Assembly (NCBI GenBank): GCA_002345505.1 | Contig: DDWJ01000026.1 | Location: 1 to 49,969 of the forward strand | Length of the DNA: 49,969 nucleotides | Direction of reading: 5' to 3' | Origin: Caryophanales bacterium UBA2289 | GTDB lineage: Bacteria; Bacillota_I; Bacilli_A; Izemoplasmatales; Hujiaoplasmataceae | Notes under the pieces: generated by a model | Told to the model about the DNA's origin: nothing | The model's database searches: none | The model's input: only the letters and a program-made list of their open reading frames with translations | Made by a program: the position numbers and the translations under genes | Shown: positions 7,442-16,261 of the stretch, piece after piece | Layout: every line of letters begins with the position of its first letter | Numbering within the stretch: the stretch's first letter is position 1

Positions 7442-7787
7442 TGGTGGAGCTGAGGGGATTTGAACCCCTGTCCAAAATAGCCAATCATTTAACTTTCTAC
7501 ATGCTTAGTTAACTATATTGTTTCAGCAAACACCCGCTAGTTAACCAACTGATGAGTGCCTAATCCTATTAATTTAACTCAATAATCTTAAGATTGCAGA
7601 CGATTGAGCGGTCCTATATTCTGAAGTTCAAAAGAGCCTATAGGCAAACTCCGATGAACCCGCAACTTCTTCTTAAGCTGCGAAAGCGTAATTTTGATTT
7701 CCGGTTATATTTAACCTGCATTTTTAAATCTGCCGATTGCATGCTTATTAAACTTGAACTACCCTGTCGAATCCAGAAAACAGCCCC
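7442..7787 (-). ncRNA. ssrA: Transfer-messenger RNA (tmRNA)
   Basis: The tRNA-like ends pair: GGGGCU at the 5' end (7787) with AGCUCCACCA at the 3' end (7442), and the CCA is encoded. The T-arm reads GGACAGGGGTTCAAATCCCC. The tag frame is at 7673-7702; the peptide is probably A (from the charged tRNA) plus GNQNYAFAA and then UAA, close in form to the ANDENYALAA type. The resume codon is inferred as GGA. The product rescues stalled ribosomes together with SmpB, whose gene ends four bases upstream. About 346 nt is a usual length. Confidence 0.95.
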
Positions 7788-7790
7788 ATA

Positions 7791-8234
7791 CTAATATTTT
7801 ATCACTTTTTCCATTCTTTTGGTAGCGTCTTTTTCTTTTTGAGATTCACGTTTATCATAAAGTTTTTTACCCTTACATAAAGCGATCTCTATTTTACAAA
7901 GACCCTCATTGAGATATACCTTGGTTGGCACCAAGGTAAGCCCTTCTAGTTTTAGTTTTTGTGATAATTTAATTATTTCTCTTTTTGATAATAATAACTT
8001 TTTATTTCTTGTTTCTTTGTGGTTAAAGATATTTCCTTGCTCATACTTAGCGACATGCATATTGATGATATATGCTTGAAAGTCATTAGATATTTTTACA
8101 TAAGCTTCATTAATTGAAAACTTGCCTAAACGAATAGATTTAATTTCTGTACCTTTTAAGACAATACCACATTCAAAGGTTTCTAAGATATAGTAGTCGT
8201 GGCCCACCTTTTTATTGTTAGCTAATATTTTCAT
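7791..8234 (-). CDS. smpB: SsrA-binding protein SmpB
   Basis: The 147-residue oligonucleotide-binding-fold protein binds the tRNA-like part of tmRNA and carries it to stalled ribosomes. Family landmarks are visible: KVGHDYYILETFECGIVLKG near the start, KSIRLGKFSINEAYVKI, HVAKYEQGN, and a basic C-terminal tail (KKLYDKRESQKEKDATKRM) that enters the empty mRNA channel. It lies 18 bases after rnr and 3 bases before ssrA, the usual trans-translation order. Confidence 0.97.
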   Translation of the reverse strand: MKILANNKKVGHDYYILETFECGIVLKGTEIKSIRLGKFSINEAYVKISNDFQAYIINMHVAKYEQGNIFNHKETRNKKLLLSKREIIKLSQKLKLEGLTLVPTKVYLNEGLCKIEIALCKGKKLYDKRESQKEKDATKRMEKVIKY

Positions 8235-8252
8235 GGTTAAAGTGCTCCTTTT

Positions 8253-10331
8253 TTATACAAGTACAAAATCGATTCTACCTAATAAGCGGTTAACTTTCGC
8301 TACCTTGATTGTTACAACTTGACCGATTTGATACATTTTATCTGATTCAGTTGATTTAAGTTGCATATTTACTTCATCATATTGCATTTGTTCTTTGAAT
8401 GATGAGATATGTACTAATCCTTCTATTGTATTAGGAAGTTCGATAAACATACCGAATTTAAGAACAGAAGAGATAACGCCTTGGTATTCTTCATTGATAT
8501 GGTTTTCCATATATTCTGCCTTTTTAATATCCAAAACTTCTCTTTCAGCGTTCATGGCTTGTTTTTCAGTATCTGACGATTGTTTAGCTATTTCATCAAG
8601 TCTTTCAATTGTTTTCTCGTTATAGAAACGATCGTTGTTGAAAACATACTTTCTCAAGAAACGGTGAACGATAAGGTCAGGATATCTTCTTATTGGCGAA
8701 GTAAAATGTGTATAGTTGTCAAATGCTAACCCATAATGGCCTTTGTTTTCTCTTGAATACCTTGCTTTTGACATCGATCTTAACAAAAGAGTAGTTACTA
8801 CTTTTTCGTAAGTAGTGTTTTCTACAGCTTTAAGCAGTTCTTGCAAGTTTTCTTGAGAGTAATCGCCTTCATAATTATCATATCCTAATTTCTTGACAAA
8901 TTCAAAAACATTTTCTAGTTTTTGTGCATTTGGTAATTCATGGATACGGTAGATGAATGGTAACTTTTGATTGAAAATATGAGTTGCGACTACTTGATTA
9001 GCTACAAGCATGAATTCTTCGATCATTCTTTCGGCAGTTTGTCTTTCTCTAATGACGATATCACTTAGTTTGCCGTGTTCATCAAATAAAAGCTTCGGTT
9101 CAAGGGTTTCAAAATCAATTGAACCCATCTTTTCACGAATATCGAAGAGGATATTTTGCAGTTCTTGCATAAGTAATACGTCTTGATAAATATCAGAGTA
9201 TTCTTCAATGATTTCTTGATCGTCGTTTAACATTTTGTTGATATTTGTGTAAGTCATCTTATATTTGCTGTTGATAACTGATGGATAGATTGAATATTTG
9301 ACAACTTCGCCTTTTTTGTTTATTTGCATCTCGCATGTCAAAGTTAAGCGGTCTACTTTAGGGTTAAGCGAACAAATTCCGTTTGATAACGCCTTTGGTA
9401 GCATTGGAATAACAGAATCAGCTAAATAAACACTCGTTCCGCGGTTAAAAGCTGCTTTATCTAAAATTGAGTCTTCTTTCACATAATAACTGACGTCGGC
9501 TATATGTACACCTAATAAATAATCATCTTTGATTCTCTTGATCGAAATTGCATCATCAATATCCTTGGTGCTTTCAGAATCGATAGTAAAAATTGTTTCT
9601 TTTCTTAAATCAGTTCTTCCAGTGATTTCGCTTTCTAAAACTTCTTGATTGACTGATTTTGCGAATAGTTCTTCTTCAGATGAGAATTTATTGATCAGAT
9701 TGAATTTATGTACTACTTCTAATACTTCTATTCCTTCATCATCAACGTGACCGATAACTTCCAAGAGTTCACAATCTTTAAAATACTTATGCTTATAGTT
9801 AACGATTTTGACTTTGATAAGCTGATGATTTTTAACATGTTTTTGATCTTCTTTTACAAGTTTTAAGGCTATATCATCATGAAGATCTTTAGGGAAAACT
9901 TGACCGTTGTAGTATTCACCTACAACGATAGATAAATGTCTTTCTAATACCTTTTCAACAACACCTTCAATCTTTTCTCTATTCTTTATGTTAGTAATTT
10001 TAACAAGGCAAAGATCGTTATCCATTGCAGTGTTGATATTGCTTCTAGAGATATAGACGTCTGGCATTTCTTTGTCTTCAACTATTAAAAAGCCATATCC
10101 TTGGGCTTTTAGATCTAATCTGCCTGTTACTAATTGCTCATTTTTTTCCATTATGTTATAATGGCCGGATTTGTCTTTATAAATCTGGTTTTCTTTAATT
10201 AGTTTGTCAATTGCTTTGGTTAGTTCTTGAAAATCCTTTTTGCTGAATAAATGCAGATTGCTAGCAATAGCAATTAAAGTCCTTTCTTTGTAAGGAGCTC
10301 TTTTTATTAAGTTATATACTGTAGTTTTCAT
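8253..10331 (-). CDS. rnr: Ribonuclease R
   Basis: This 3'-5' exoribonuclease degrades structured RNA and, with tmRNA-SmpB, non-stop mRNAs. From the N-terminus it has a winged-helix segment, cold-shock domains, the RNB catalytic domain with DSESTKDIDDAISIK holding the metal-binding aspartates, and a C-terminal S1 domain (about 620-690; GVISSVLKFGMFIELPN). A TTG at 10355 is also in frame, but the AAAGGAG site lies downstream of it and upstream of the ATG at 10331, so the ATG is preferred (692 residues). A stem-loop separates it from secG. Confidence 0.95.
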   Translation of the reverse strand: MKTTVYNLIKRAPYKERTLIAIASNLHLFSKKDFQELTKAIDKLIKENQIYKDKSGHYNIMEKNEQLVTGRLDLKAQGYGFLIVEDKEMPDVYISRSNINTAMDNDLCLVKITNIKNREKIEGVVEKVLERHLSIVVGEYYNGQVFPKDLHDDIALKLVKEDQKHVKNHQLIKVKIVNYKHKYFKDCELLEVIGHVDDEGIEVLEVVHKFNLINKFSSEEELFAKSVNQEVLESEITGRTDLRKETIFTIDSESTKDIDDAISIKRIKDDYLLGVHIADVSYYVKEDSILDKAAFNRGTSVYLADSVIPMLPKALSNGICSLNPKVDRLTLTCEMQINKKGEVVKYSIYPSVINSKYKMTYTNINKMLNDDQEIIEEYSDIYQDVLLMQELQNILFDIREKMGSIDFETLEPKLLFDEHGKLSDIVIRERQTAERMIEEFMLVANQVVATHIFNQKLPFIYRIHELPNAQKLENVFEFVKKLGYDNYEGDYSQENLQELLKAVENTTYEKVVTTLLLRSMSKARYSRENKGHYGLAFDNYTHFTSPIRRYPDLIVHRFLRKYVFNNDRFYNEKTIERLDEIAKQSSDTEKQAMNAEREVLDIKKAEYMENHINEEYQGVISSVLKFGMFIELPNTIEGLVHISSFKEQMQYDEVNMQLKSTESDKMYQIGQVVTIKVAKVNRLLGRIDFVLV

Positions 10332-10364
10332 CTTAAATAAATCTCCTTTCTTCAAGAAAGAAAA

Positions 10365-10385
10365 AAGAACACTTAATGTGTTCTT
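10365..10385 (-). terminator. Terminator between secG and rnr
   Basis: AAGAACAC pairs with GTGTTCTT around a five-base loop and a U6 tract follows. The stem covers the secG stop codon, so translation to the end of secG may affect folding. Some read-through is needed if rnr-smpB rely on the secG promoter. Confidence 0.75.
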
Positions 10386-10608
10386 AAATAATGACTAATG
10401 CTAAAACTGCAAAAACTGCAAAAACAATTGATACTCCGGTTGTCAGTCTTGCCATAAACAATTCTGACCCTCTTTGCTTTTTGTTTTTGAAAAGGTCTGA
10501 TTTTTCACCAGAAAATGTATTTTTAACATCATCTTTAGATTCTTGAACCATTACTAAAGTGATTAATATTAAAGCTATTGCGAACAATACCCAATGTAAC
10601 CAAGTCAT
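10384..10608 (-). CDS. secG: Protein translocase subunit SecG
   Basis: This small membrane subunit of the SecYEG channel (74 residues) has two hydrophobic helices (about 4-20 and 53-73) joined by a polar loop. The family motif LITLVMVQESKDD is present, with a charged FSGEKSDLFKNKKQRGSE loop. AAGGAGGG precedes the ATG. It has its own promoter after the eno terminator and opens the secG-rnr-smpB-ssrA group. Confidence 0.93.
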   Translation of the reverse strand: MTWLHWVLFAIALILITLVMVQESKDDVKNTFSGEKSDLFKNKKQRGSELFMARLTTGVSIVFAVFAVLALVII

Positions 10609-10649
10609 AGTCTACCCTCCTTGATTTTTAAAATATACTCAGCATTAAC

Positions 10650-10658
10650 ATTATACCA
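10650..10658 (-). promoter_or_regulatory. secG promoter, extended -10
   Basis: TGGTATAAT gives an extended -10 element. The -35 region falls on the eno terminator stem and matches the consensus poorly (TTCCAA at 16 bases), which the TG extension may offset. Confidence 0.65.
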
Positions 10659-10665
10659 TAAAAAA

Positions 10666-10690
10666 ATGTTTTTGGAATACCCAAAAACAT
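10666..10690 (-). terminator. eno terminator
   Basis: A perfect ten-bp stem (ATGTTTTTGG with CCAAAAACAT) with loop of five is followed by U7 on the minus strand, 13 bases after the enolase stop. Confidence 0.9.
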
Positions 10691-10702
10691 CTTTTTTTTA
10701 TG

Positions 10703-11992
10703 TTAACGTAGGTTGTAGAAAGAATCTAAACCTTTATATTCAGCCACTTCGTCAAGTTCTTCTTCAATTCTTAACAATTGATTGTATTTTGCAATACGGT
10801 CAGTTCTTGATAATGAACCAGTTTTAATTTGTCCGGCGTTTGTCGCAACAGCGATTTCTGCGATTGTTGTATCTTCGGTTTCACCACTTCTGTGAGATAC
10901 TACTGCAGTGTATCCAGCACGTTTAGCCATTTCAATTGCGTTGAAAGTTTCTGTTAAAGTACCAATTTGGTTAACTTTGATAAGAATTGAGTTAGCGATA
11001 CCTTGAGCGATTCCTCTAGATAGTTTTTCTGTGTTAGTAACGAATAAGTCATCACCAACTAATTGAATTTTCTTGCCTAGTGCATCTGTTAAAGCTTTCC
11101 AGCCTTCCCAATCGTTTTCATCTAAACCATCTTCAATTGAGATGATTGGATATTTTTCTACTAAGCCTTTATAAAACTCAACCATTTCATGAGCGTTTAA
11201 AGTTTTGCCTTCGCCTTTAAGTTCATAAAGTTTTGTTTCTTTGTTATAGAATTCTGAAGCAGCTACGTCCATAGCGATGTAAACGTCTTTTCCAGGTACG
11301 AATCCAGCTTTTTCGATAGCTTCTAAGATAACTTTGATTCCATCTTCATTTGACTGTAGGTCTGGTGCGAAACCACCTTCGTCACCAACAGCTGTGTTAA
11401 AGCCTTTGCTTGATAATACTTTCTTTAAGTTATGGAATACTTCAGCACCCATTCTTAAAGCTTCTTTGAAAGTTTTAGCGCCAACTGGCATAATCATGAA
11501 TTCTTGGAAGTCAACGTTATTATCTGCATGTGATCCACCATTGATGATATTCATCATTGGTGTTGGAAGTTGTTTTGCGTTAAATCCACCTAAATATAAG
11601 TAAAGTGGTAAGCCAACATAATCAGCTGCTGCTCTAGCAACTGCCATAGAAACACCTAAGATAGCGTTAGCTCCTAGTTTTGATTTGTTTTTTGTTCCAT
11701 CTAATTCTAGCATGATTTTGTCAATAGAAGTTTGGAAAGTCACATCATAACCAATTAGGTTAGGAGCGATAACTTCATTAACGTTTTTTACAGCTTGTAA
11801 AACACCCTTGCCAAGGTATCTTGATTTATCTCCGTCTCTTAATTCAATTGCTTCATGTTCGCCTGTAGACGCTCCACTTGGAACGATAGCGCGACCAAAA
11901 GCACCTGATTCTGTAATAACTTCGACCTCAACAGTTGGGTTACCTCTTGAATCTAATACTTCTCTTGCATAAATGTTACTAATATTTGGCAT
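10703..11992 (-). CDS. eno: Enolase
   Basis: Enolase interconverts 2-phosphoglycerate and phosphoenolpyruvate in glycolysis. The protein has the usual 429 residues. Visible family segments are AREVLDSRGNPTVEVEV, the loop PSGASTGEHEA, metal-ligand region DVAASEF, SIEDGLDENDW, and VSHRSGETEDTTIA near the C-terminus. AAAGGAGAT precedes the ATG. gpmI, which makes its substrate, lies upstream on the same strand with a small membrane-protein gene between them, and a strong terminator follows. No promoter was obvious in the 34 bases before it, so it is probably co-transcribed with gpmI. Confidence 0.98.
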   Translation of the reverse strand: MPNISNIYAREVLDSRGNPTVEVEVITESGAFGRAIVPSGASTGEHEAIELRDGDKSRYLGKGVLQAVKNVNEVIAPNLIGYDVTFQTSIDKIMLELDGTKNKSKLGANAILGVSMAVARAAADYVGLPLYLYLGGFNAKQLPTPMMNIINGGSHADNNVDFQEFMIMPVGAKTFKEALRMGAEVFHNLKKVLSSKGFNTAVGDEGGFAPDLQSNEDGIKVILEAIEKAGFVPGKDVYIAMDVAASEFYNKETKLYELKGEGKTLNAHEMVEFYKGLVEKYPIISIEDGLDENDWEGWKALTDALGKKIQLVGDDLFVTNTEKLSRGIAQGIANSILIKVNQIGTLTETFNAIEMAKRAGYTAVVSHRSGETEDTTIAEIAVATNAGQIKTGSLSRTDRIAKYNQLLRIEEELDEVAEYKGLDSFYNLR

Positions 11993-12026
11993 TTAAACCA
12001 TCTCCTTTATATCTATTTTTTTAAAC

Positions 12027-12491
12027 TTAATAAGTTTGTTTAACTCCTAAATATACTCCTATTGAAAAAACAAATACACTTAACCAAAGATTAAAATTAA
12101 AACCTGAAAATAGACTACCAATAAAGTTCTGTAAAACCAACCAGTATAGTCTAAAATCAAAAACTAGTTCTGGCGCATTATTCTCTTTAACTATTGTAAA
12201 TATTGTTGGTAAAAAGAAAATAATTATTGCTTGAATGATTAAAAAGACTGCAGTTATTATGATGTAGACAATATGAGGAAAATCATACTGTTTTCTTACA
12301 AGTTTTCCAATCTGTATACTGCTTAAAAAGAATAAAATTCCTGCAAAGCTTATACCGATACCAAAACTGATGTAATAATCGATAAAGCCAAGCAATACAC
12401 CAAACAGAATAGAAAGCACACCACCATATAAAATTACAAAAATTAAATCTTTGGGTTTAATATACTTCAATGAAGTATCATATCTATTCAA
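12027..12491 (-). CDS. Membrane protein of unknown function
   Basis: The 154-residue protein has four hydrophobic segments (about 15-37, 40-60, 73-95 and 126-150) and short charged ends. I do not recognise a family and see no catalytic motif. It starts inside the end of gpmI (8-base overlap) and is followed 35 bases later by eno, so it is translated with glycolytic genes. A functional link is not shown. Confidence 0.75.
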   Translation of the reverse strand: MNRYDTSLKYIKPKDLIFVILYGGVLSILFGVLLGFIDYYISFGIGISFAGILFFLSSIQIGKLVRKQYDFPHIVYIIITAVFLIIQAIIIFFLPTIFTIVKENNAPELVFDFRLYWLVLQNFIGSLFSGFNFNLWLSVFVFSIGVYLGVKQTY

Positions 12492-13998
12492 TGATTGATA
12501 CTCCAGTCATTGCTTTTGGTTGATCAAGTTCAAGTAACTTTAACATTGTCGGTGCGATATCTCCTAAGTTGCCTGAAGGTCTTAAAGTCACCAATTCATC
12601 AGTTACGATAAATGGAACAAGATTAGTTGTATGGGCAGTAAAAATCGTGCCGTCTTCAGCTATCATCTTTTCGCAGTTTCCGTGGTCAGCCGTAATCAAT
12701 GCTATTCCACCTAGTTCTTTAACTTTATTTACTACTTTACCAACGCAATCATCTACTGCTTCAACTGCCTTGACAGCCGCAGGTATGACTCCAGTATGTC
12801 CAACCATATCACCATTGGCGAAGTTTAGAATAACCACATCATGAACTTTTGAATCTAATTCCTTTAAAACCGCTTCAGTGATTTCATAGGCACTCATCTC
12901 CGGTTTTAAATCATAGGTAGGCACTCTTGGCGATTGAATCAATACTCGTTTAGCATTTTTTATTTGTTTGTCTACGCCACCATCAAAGAAGAAAGTCACG
13001 TGAGCGTATTTTTCGGTTTCAGCGATACGTAATTGGTGTAAACCTTTTTCCGCAATATAATCACCAAACATATCATTCAAATCATTGAGTTCAAACGCTA
13101 CTTCTCCCTTTACGGAATCAGCATATTTCATTGTTGATACAAACATGATATTTTTTGGTGCGCTTTTTGTATTTAAATTTTCTAAAGCTTTTGGGTTAGA
13201 ATAAGCGGTCGAGATTTGAATTGCTCTATCTGGTCTAAAATTCATGAAAATGATTGAATCATTATCTTTTATTAAACCTAATTCATCCACTACAAATGGA
13301 ATAACAAATTCATCGTTAACCCCATTTTCGTAAGATTTTAGAACCCCTTCTCTTGCACTACTATAATGCTCGCCAACGCCACAAGTCATTGTGTCATATG
13401 CTTTTTGAATTCTGTCCCAGTTTTTATCTCTATCCATGGCATAATAACGTCCGGAAACAGTGGCTATTTTACCATAATTAATTTCTTTCATAAAATTCTC
13501 TAAATCATCGATAAAACCTACCGCTGATTGTGGCCCGGTATCTCTGCCATCTAAAAAAGCATGAATATAAGTTTCGTCAACTCCTACTTCTTTTGCGGTT
13601 TTTAACATTTCCTTAAAATGAAGGATATGAGAGTGAACCCCTCCATCCGATAAAAGACCAAATAGATGTAATTTAGAATTGTTTTTCATTGTATGTTTAA
13701 AAGCGGCTAAATATGCATGATTTGTTTTAAACATTCTATCCTTGGCAGCTTTGTTAACTCTTGTTAGTGATTGATAGACTATACGTCCAGCACCGATATT
13801 CATGTGTCCAACTTCAGAATTTCCCATTTGTCCTTCTGGTAAACCTACAGCTTCGCCTGAAGCTTCAAGTAAAGTTGAAGGATAATGACTAAATAGATAT
13901 TCAAGATTAGGCTTTTTTGCAAGTGAATATGCATTTCCAGGACCACTATTTGTCATCCCGATTCCGTCCATTATAATTAGTACAACTGGCTTTTTCAT
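12484..13998 (-). CDS. gpmI: 2,3-bisphosphoglycerate-independent phosphoglycerate mutase
   Basis: This metal-dependent enzyme of the alkaline phosphatase superfamily converts 3- to 2-phosphoglycerate. The protein starts with VVLIIMDGIG (first metal aspartate), has the phosphoserine nucleophile S61 in GNSEVGHMNIG, and has VLNFANGDMVGHTG and TADHGNCEKM metal sites in the C-terminal half. A GTG at 14007 is in frame, but GAGGTG overlaps it and fits the ATG at 13998 (504 residues). It heads the gpmI-membrane protein-eno group. Confidence 0.97.
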   Translation of the reverse strand: MKKPVVLIIMDGIGMTNSGPGNAYSLAKKPNLEYLFSHYPSTLLEASGEAVGLPEGQMGNSEVGHMNIGAGRIVYQSLTRVNKAAKDRMFKTNHAYLAAFKHTMKNNSKLHLFGLLSDGGVHSHILHFKEMLKTAKEVGVDETYIHAFLDGRDTGPQSAVGFIDDLENFMKEINYGKIATVSGRYYAMDRDKNWDRIQKAYDTMTCGVGEHYSSAREGVLKSYENGVNDEFVIPFVVDELGLIKDNDSIIFMNFRPDRAIQISTAYSNPKALENLNTKSAPKNIMFVSTMKYADSVKGEVAFELNDLNDMFGDYIAEKGLHQLRIAETEKYAHVTFFFDGGVDKQIKNAKRVLIQSPRVPTYDLKPEMSAYEITEAVLKELDSKVHDVVILNFANGDMVGHTGVIPAAVKAVEAVDDCVGKVVNKVKELGGIALITADHGNCEKMIAEDGTIFTAHTTNLVPFIVTDELVTLRPSGNLGDIAPTMLKLLELDQPKAMTGVSIIE

Positions 13999-14031
13999 AT
14001 AACTCACCTCAAGTTTCTCTTAACCAAGGGT

Positions 14032-14037
14032 ATTATA
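14032..14037 (-). promoter_or_regulatory. -10 element of the gpmI promoter
   Basis: TATAAT on the minus strand, 34 bases before the gpmI start. The best -35 word, TTGACT (14060-14065), is 22 bases away, too far for a good match, so only the -10 is called. Confidence 0.45.
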
Positions 14038-14123
14038 CTATATTTTAGGCCTTTTTAAAAGTCAAATGACTGAATTGTAAACACTTACATGTTTTAAAAA
14101 CATAAAACTAAAATCACTTATTT

Positions 14124-14132
14124 TGGTATAAT
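14124..14132 (+). promoter_or_regulatory. Promoter of the GH13 gene, extended -10
   Basis: TGGTATAAT ends 17 bases before the ATG; no good -35 is seen. GAGGTG lies between it and the start codon. Confidence 0.6.
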
Positions 14133-14149
14133 AAAGTAGAGGTGATAAA

Positions 14150-16225
14150 ATGCCACTAACTAAACTCGAGAAACTAAGAAATGTATTAGTGCGTAAAATT
14201 GATCAAGGCAAGATTAATTATGCAGTACCTGATTTATGGAATGCTTGGGACTATGATGGCGAAGAAGTAAGAAAACTTCCTAGTCAAGAAATTTTAGTCA
14301 ATCCATATCGTTTTTATTCTAGAATTATTGATAAATATATCCTACCTAACAAAGAAGATAATAAAGACTATTTAAAATCATTATCACAGATTAAGAAAAG
14401 AAAAATATCTAAAAATGAAGTTGGCGGTGACTGGGTTAGAAAGAGTGTTTTATATTCAACCATGATTAGAACATCCTCAGCTTGGGATCATGACCGTTCT
14501 TTTTCACTGGATATTGAAAATTTCAACGCTTTAAAAGAAACTGGAACTTTTGTAAAAATGCTTGTACTTCTACCGCTATTAAAGAAAATGGGTGTAGATA
14601 CAATGTATTTATTACCACTATCAAGATTTTCTTTAAAAGATAAAAAGGGGGAACTGGGTTCTCCTTATGGAGTAGCTAACTTCTTTGCCCTAGATCCAAA
14701 TTTAAAAGAAACGATGACTGGTAAGTCAATGACATTAGAGGAAGAATTTCAAGCTTTAGTTGAAGCTTGTCATATGCTTGATATGCGAGTTATTATTGAC
14801 ATCATTCCTCGTACAAATGCAGTAGAAAACGATTTAATTAAAGACCATCCTGATTGGTTTTATTGGATAAAAGCTGATGAGGCAAAAGATTTTAGAGTTC
14901 CATATGTTAAAGAGTTAGAAAATACTTTACCACCTGATGCTAAATATATGGATCAAGTATATGCTTGTGAAGACGTGTTAAGACATATAAAGATGTTTCA
15001 ATTCGATCCTAAAACTCAAGATCCAGTTGCCTATAAGAAACTTTGTGAAACTTCTCAAAATATCGTTGAAGATATTGAGAAGCAGTTCAACTTGAAAATC
15101 GCTCCAGCATTCTCCGATCATATCAATGACGTTCAGCCACCTTGGACTGATGTAACCTTTTTTAGAATGTTTATGGACCATCCAAAAGAGACGAGAAAAT
15201 ATCTTAAGGATAAAAGTATCCCGCCATATATTTTATTTGATACAATTAAGGCTAATTTATTCCCTGGAGATATTCCTAATAAAGAATTATGGGACACCTT
15301 AAAAAATATCATTCCTTATTATCAAAAAACTTATGGTATTGATGGCGCAAGAATTGATATGGGTCATGCCTTACCAAAAGAACTACTAGCAATGATTATT
15401 GAAGAAGCTAGAATTGAAGATAAAGATTTTGCCTTTATTGCTGAAGAACTTAATCCTGATAACGCTCTAAAAGCTAAAGAAGCTGGTTATAATATAATTA
15501 TCGGTAATGGTTTCTGGATGCAACCAAGAATTTGGGAAAAGAAACTCCATAAGTTTGTTTACGGTGCTAAAGACATTGCTTTACCGATGTTTGCTTGTAG
15601 CGAAACTCATGACACCGCTAGAATAGCCGGTAGAGACGGTGGAAAAACTTTAGCGAGAATGACGACTATTTTAAATATGGTGTTACCTAATTTAGTTCCT
15701 TTTATCAATAGTGGTCAAGAGGTATATGAAATTCAACCGATGAACACCGGCGTTGACTGCACCAGTGAGGATAAATTTAAATTACCCGCTAATGACCTCT
15801 TCTATGGTAAATTGGCTTTATTTGATAAATATGCCTTTCATTACTTAGGAGAAGATCGATGGGAGTTAGCTGATCACTTAGATGGAGTTAAGAAAATTAG
15901 AAATGCTTGGTTAGATCAAATTACTGACCTAGAAAGTTACGAGCCAGTTTATTTTAATGAGTTTGATACTCCTTGCATTGGTGTTTCTTATTTTAATAAA
16001 AAAGATAAAAAATGTTTACTGGTAGTTGCTAATAGTAATGTTTATAATGATGTATATTGTAATTCTGATCTTAAAAAATTAAGAGAAAAAAGCGGTAATC
16101 TTAACAATTTCGGAAAGCTACTATATTCAACTTATGAGTTTGGTAGAGATTATCATGATTTTTCACCAGATGGTAGAGTTTATTTTCATCTTGGTGCCGG
16201 TGAAGTAAAAATAATTGAGTTTTAA
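14150..16225 (+). CDS. GH13 alpha-glucan enzyme, maltosyltransferase-like
   Basis: This 691-residue alpha-amylase-superfamily protein has a TIM barrel. The catalytic residues are visible: nucleophile D403 in GIDGARIDMGHALP, acid/base E432 or E433 in FIAEELNPDNA, and H487-D488 in SETHDTARIAG. An unusually long N-terminal part (about 1-100) precedes the barrel. The sequence around both catalytic sites resembles the Thermotoga-type maltosyltransferase, which moves maltosyl units between alpha-1,4-glucans. That assignment is from memory of the family, and a 4-alpha-glucanotransferase or hydrolase is also possible. There is no signal peptide, so it acts in the cytoplasm, fitting the glycogen genes 7 kb away. 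It is monocistronic with its own promoter and terminator. Confidence 0.75.
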   Translation: MPLTKLEKLRNVLVRKIDQGKINYAVPDLWNAWDYDGEEVRKLPSQEILVNPYRFYSRIIDKYILPNKEDNKDYLKSLSQIKKRKISKNEVGGDWVRKSVLYSTMIRTSSAWDHDRSFSLDIENFNALKETGTFVKMLVLLPLLKKMGVDTMYLLPLSRFSLKDKKGELGSPYGVANFFALDPNLKETMTGKSMTLEEEFQALVEACHMLDMRVIIDIIPRTNAVENDLIKDHPDWFYWIKADEAKDFRVPYVKELENTLPPDAKYMDQVYACEDVLRHIKMFQFDPKTQDPVAYKKLCETSQNIVEDIEKQFNLKIAPAFSDHINDVQPPWTDVTFFRMFMDHPKETRKYLKDKSIPPYILFDTIKANLFPGDIPNKELWDTLKNIIPYYQKTYGIDGARIDMGHALPKELLAMIIEEARIEDKDFAFIAEELNPDNALKAKEAGYNIIIGNGFWMQPRIWEKKLHKFVYGAKDIALPMFACSETHDTARIAGRDGGKTLARMTTILNMVLPNLVPFINSGQEVYEIQPMNTGVDCTSEDKFKLPANDLFYGKLALFDKYAFHYLGEDRWELADHLDGVKKIRNAWLDQITDLESYEPVYFNEFDTPCIGVSYFNKKDKKCLLVVANSNVYNDVYCNSDLKKLREKSGNLNNFGKLLYSTYEFGRDYHDFSPDGRVYFHLGAGEVKIIEF

Positions 16226-16233
16226 TAAAGAAA

Positions 16234-16261
16234 AAAGTCGAGTTTTCATAAACTCGACTTT
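16234..16261. terminator. Bidirectional terminator between convergent genes
   Basis: A perfect 12-bp stem (AAAGTCGAGTTT with AAACTCGACTTT) has A-rich and T-rich flanks and serves both the GH13 gene (plus) and the folT-type gene (minus). It overlaps the stop codon of the latter. Confidence 0.85.

Noticed and set aside
7594..7794. Plus-strand open frame of 66 codons
   Set aside because: It lies entirely over the tmRNA on the other strand and has no ribosome-binding site.
14060..14065. TTGACT as the -35 box of gpmI
   Set aside because: It is 22 bases from the TATAAT, beyond normal spacing, so only the -10 was called.
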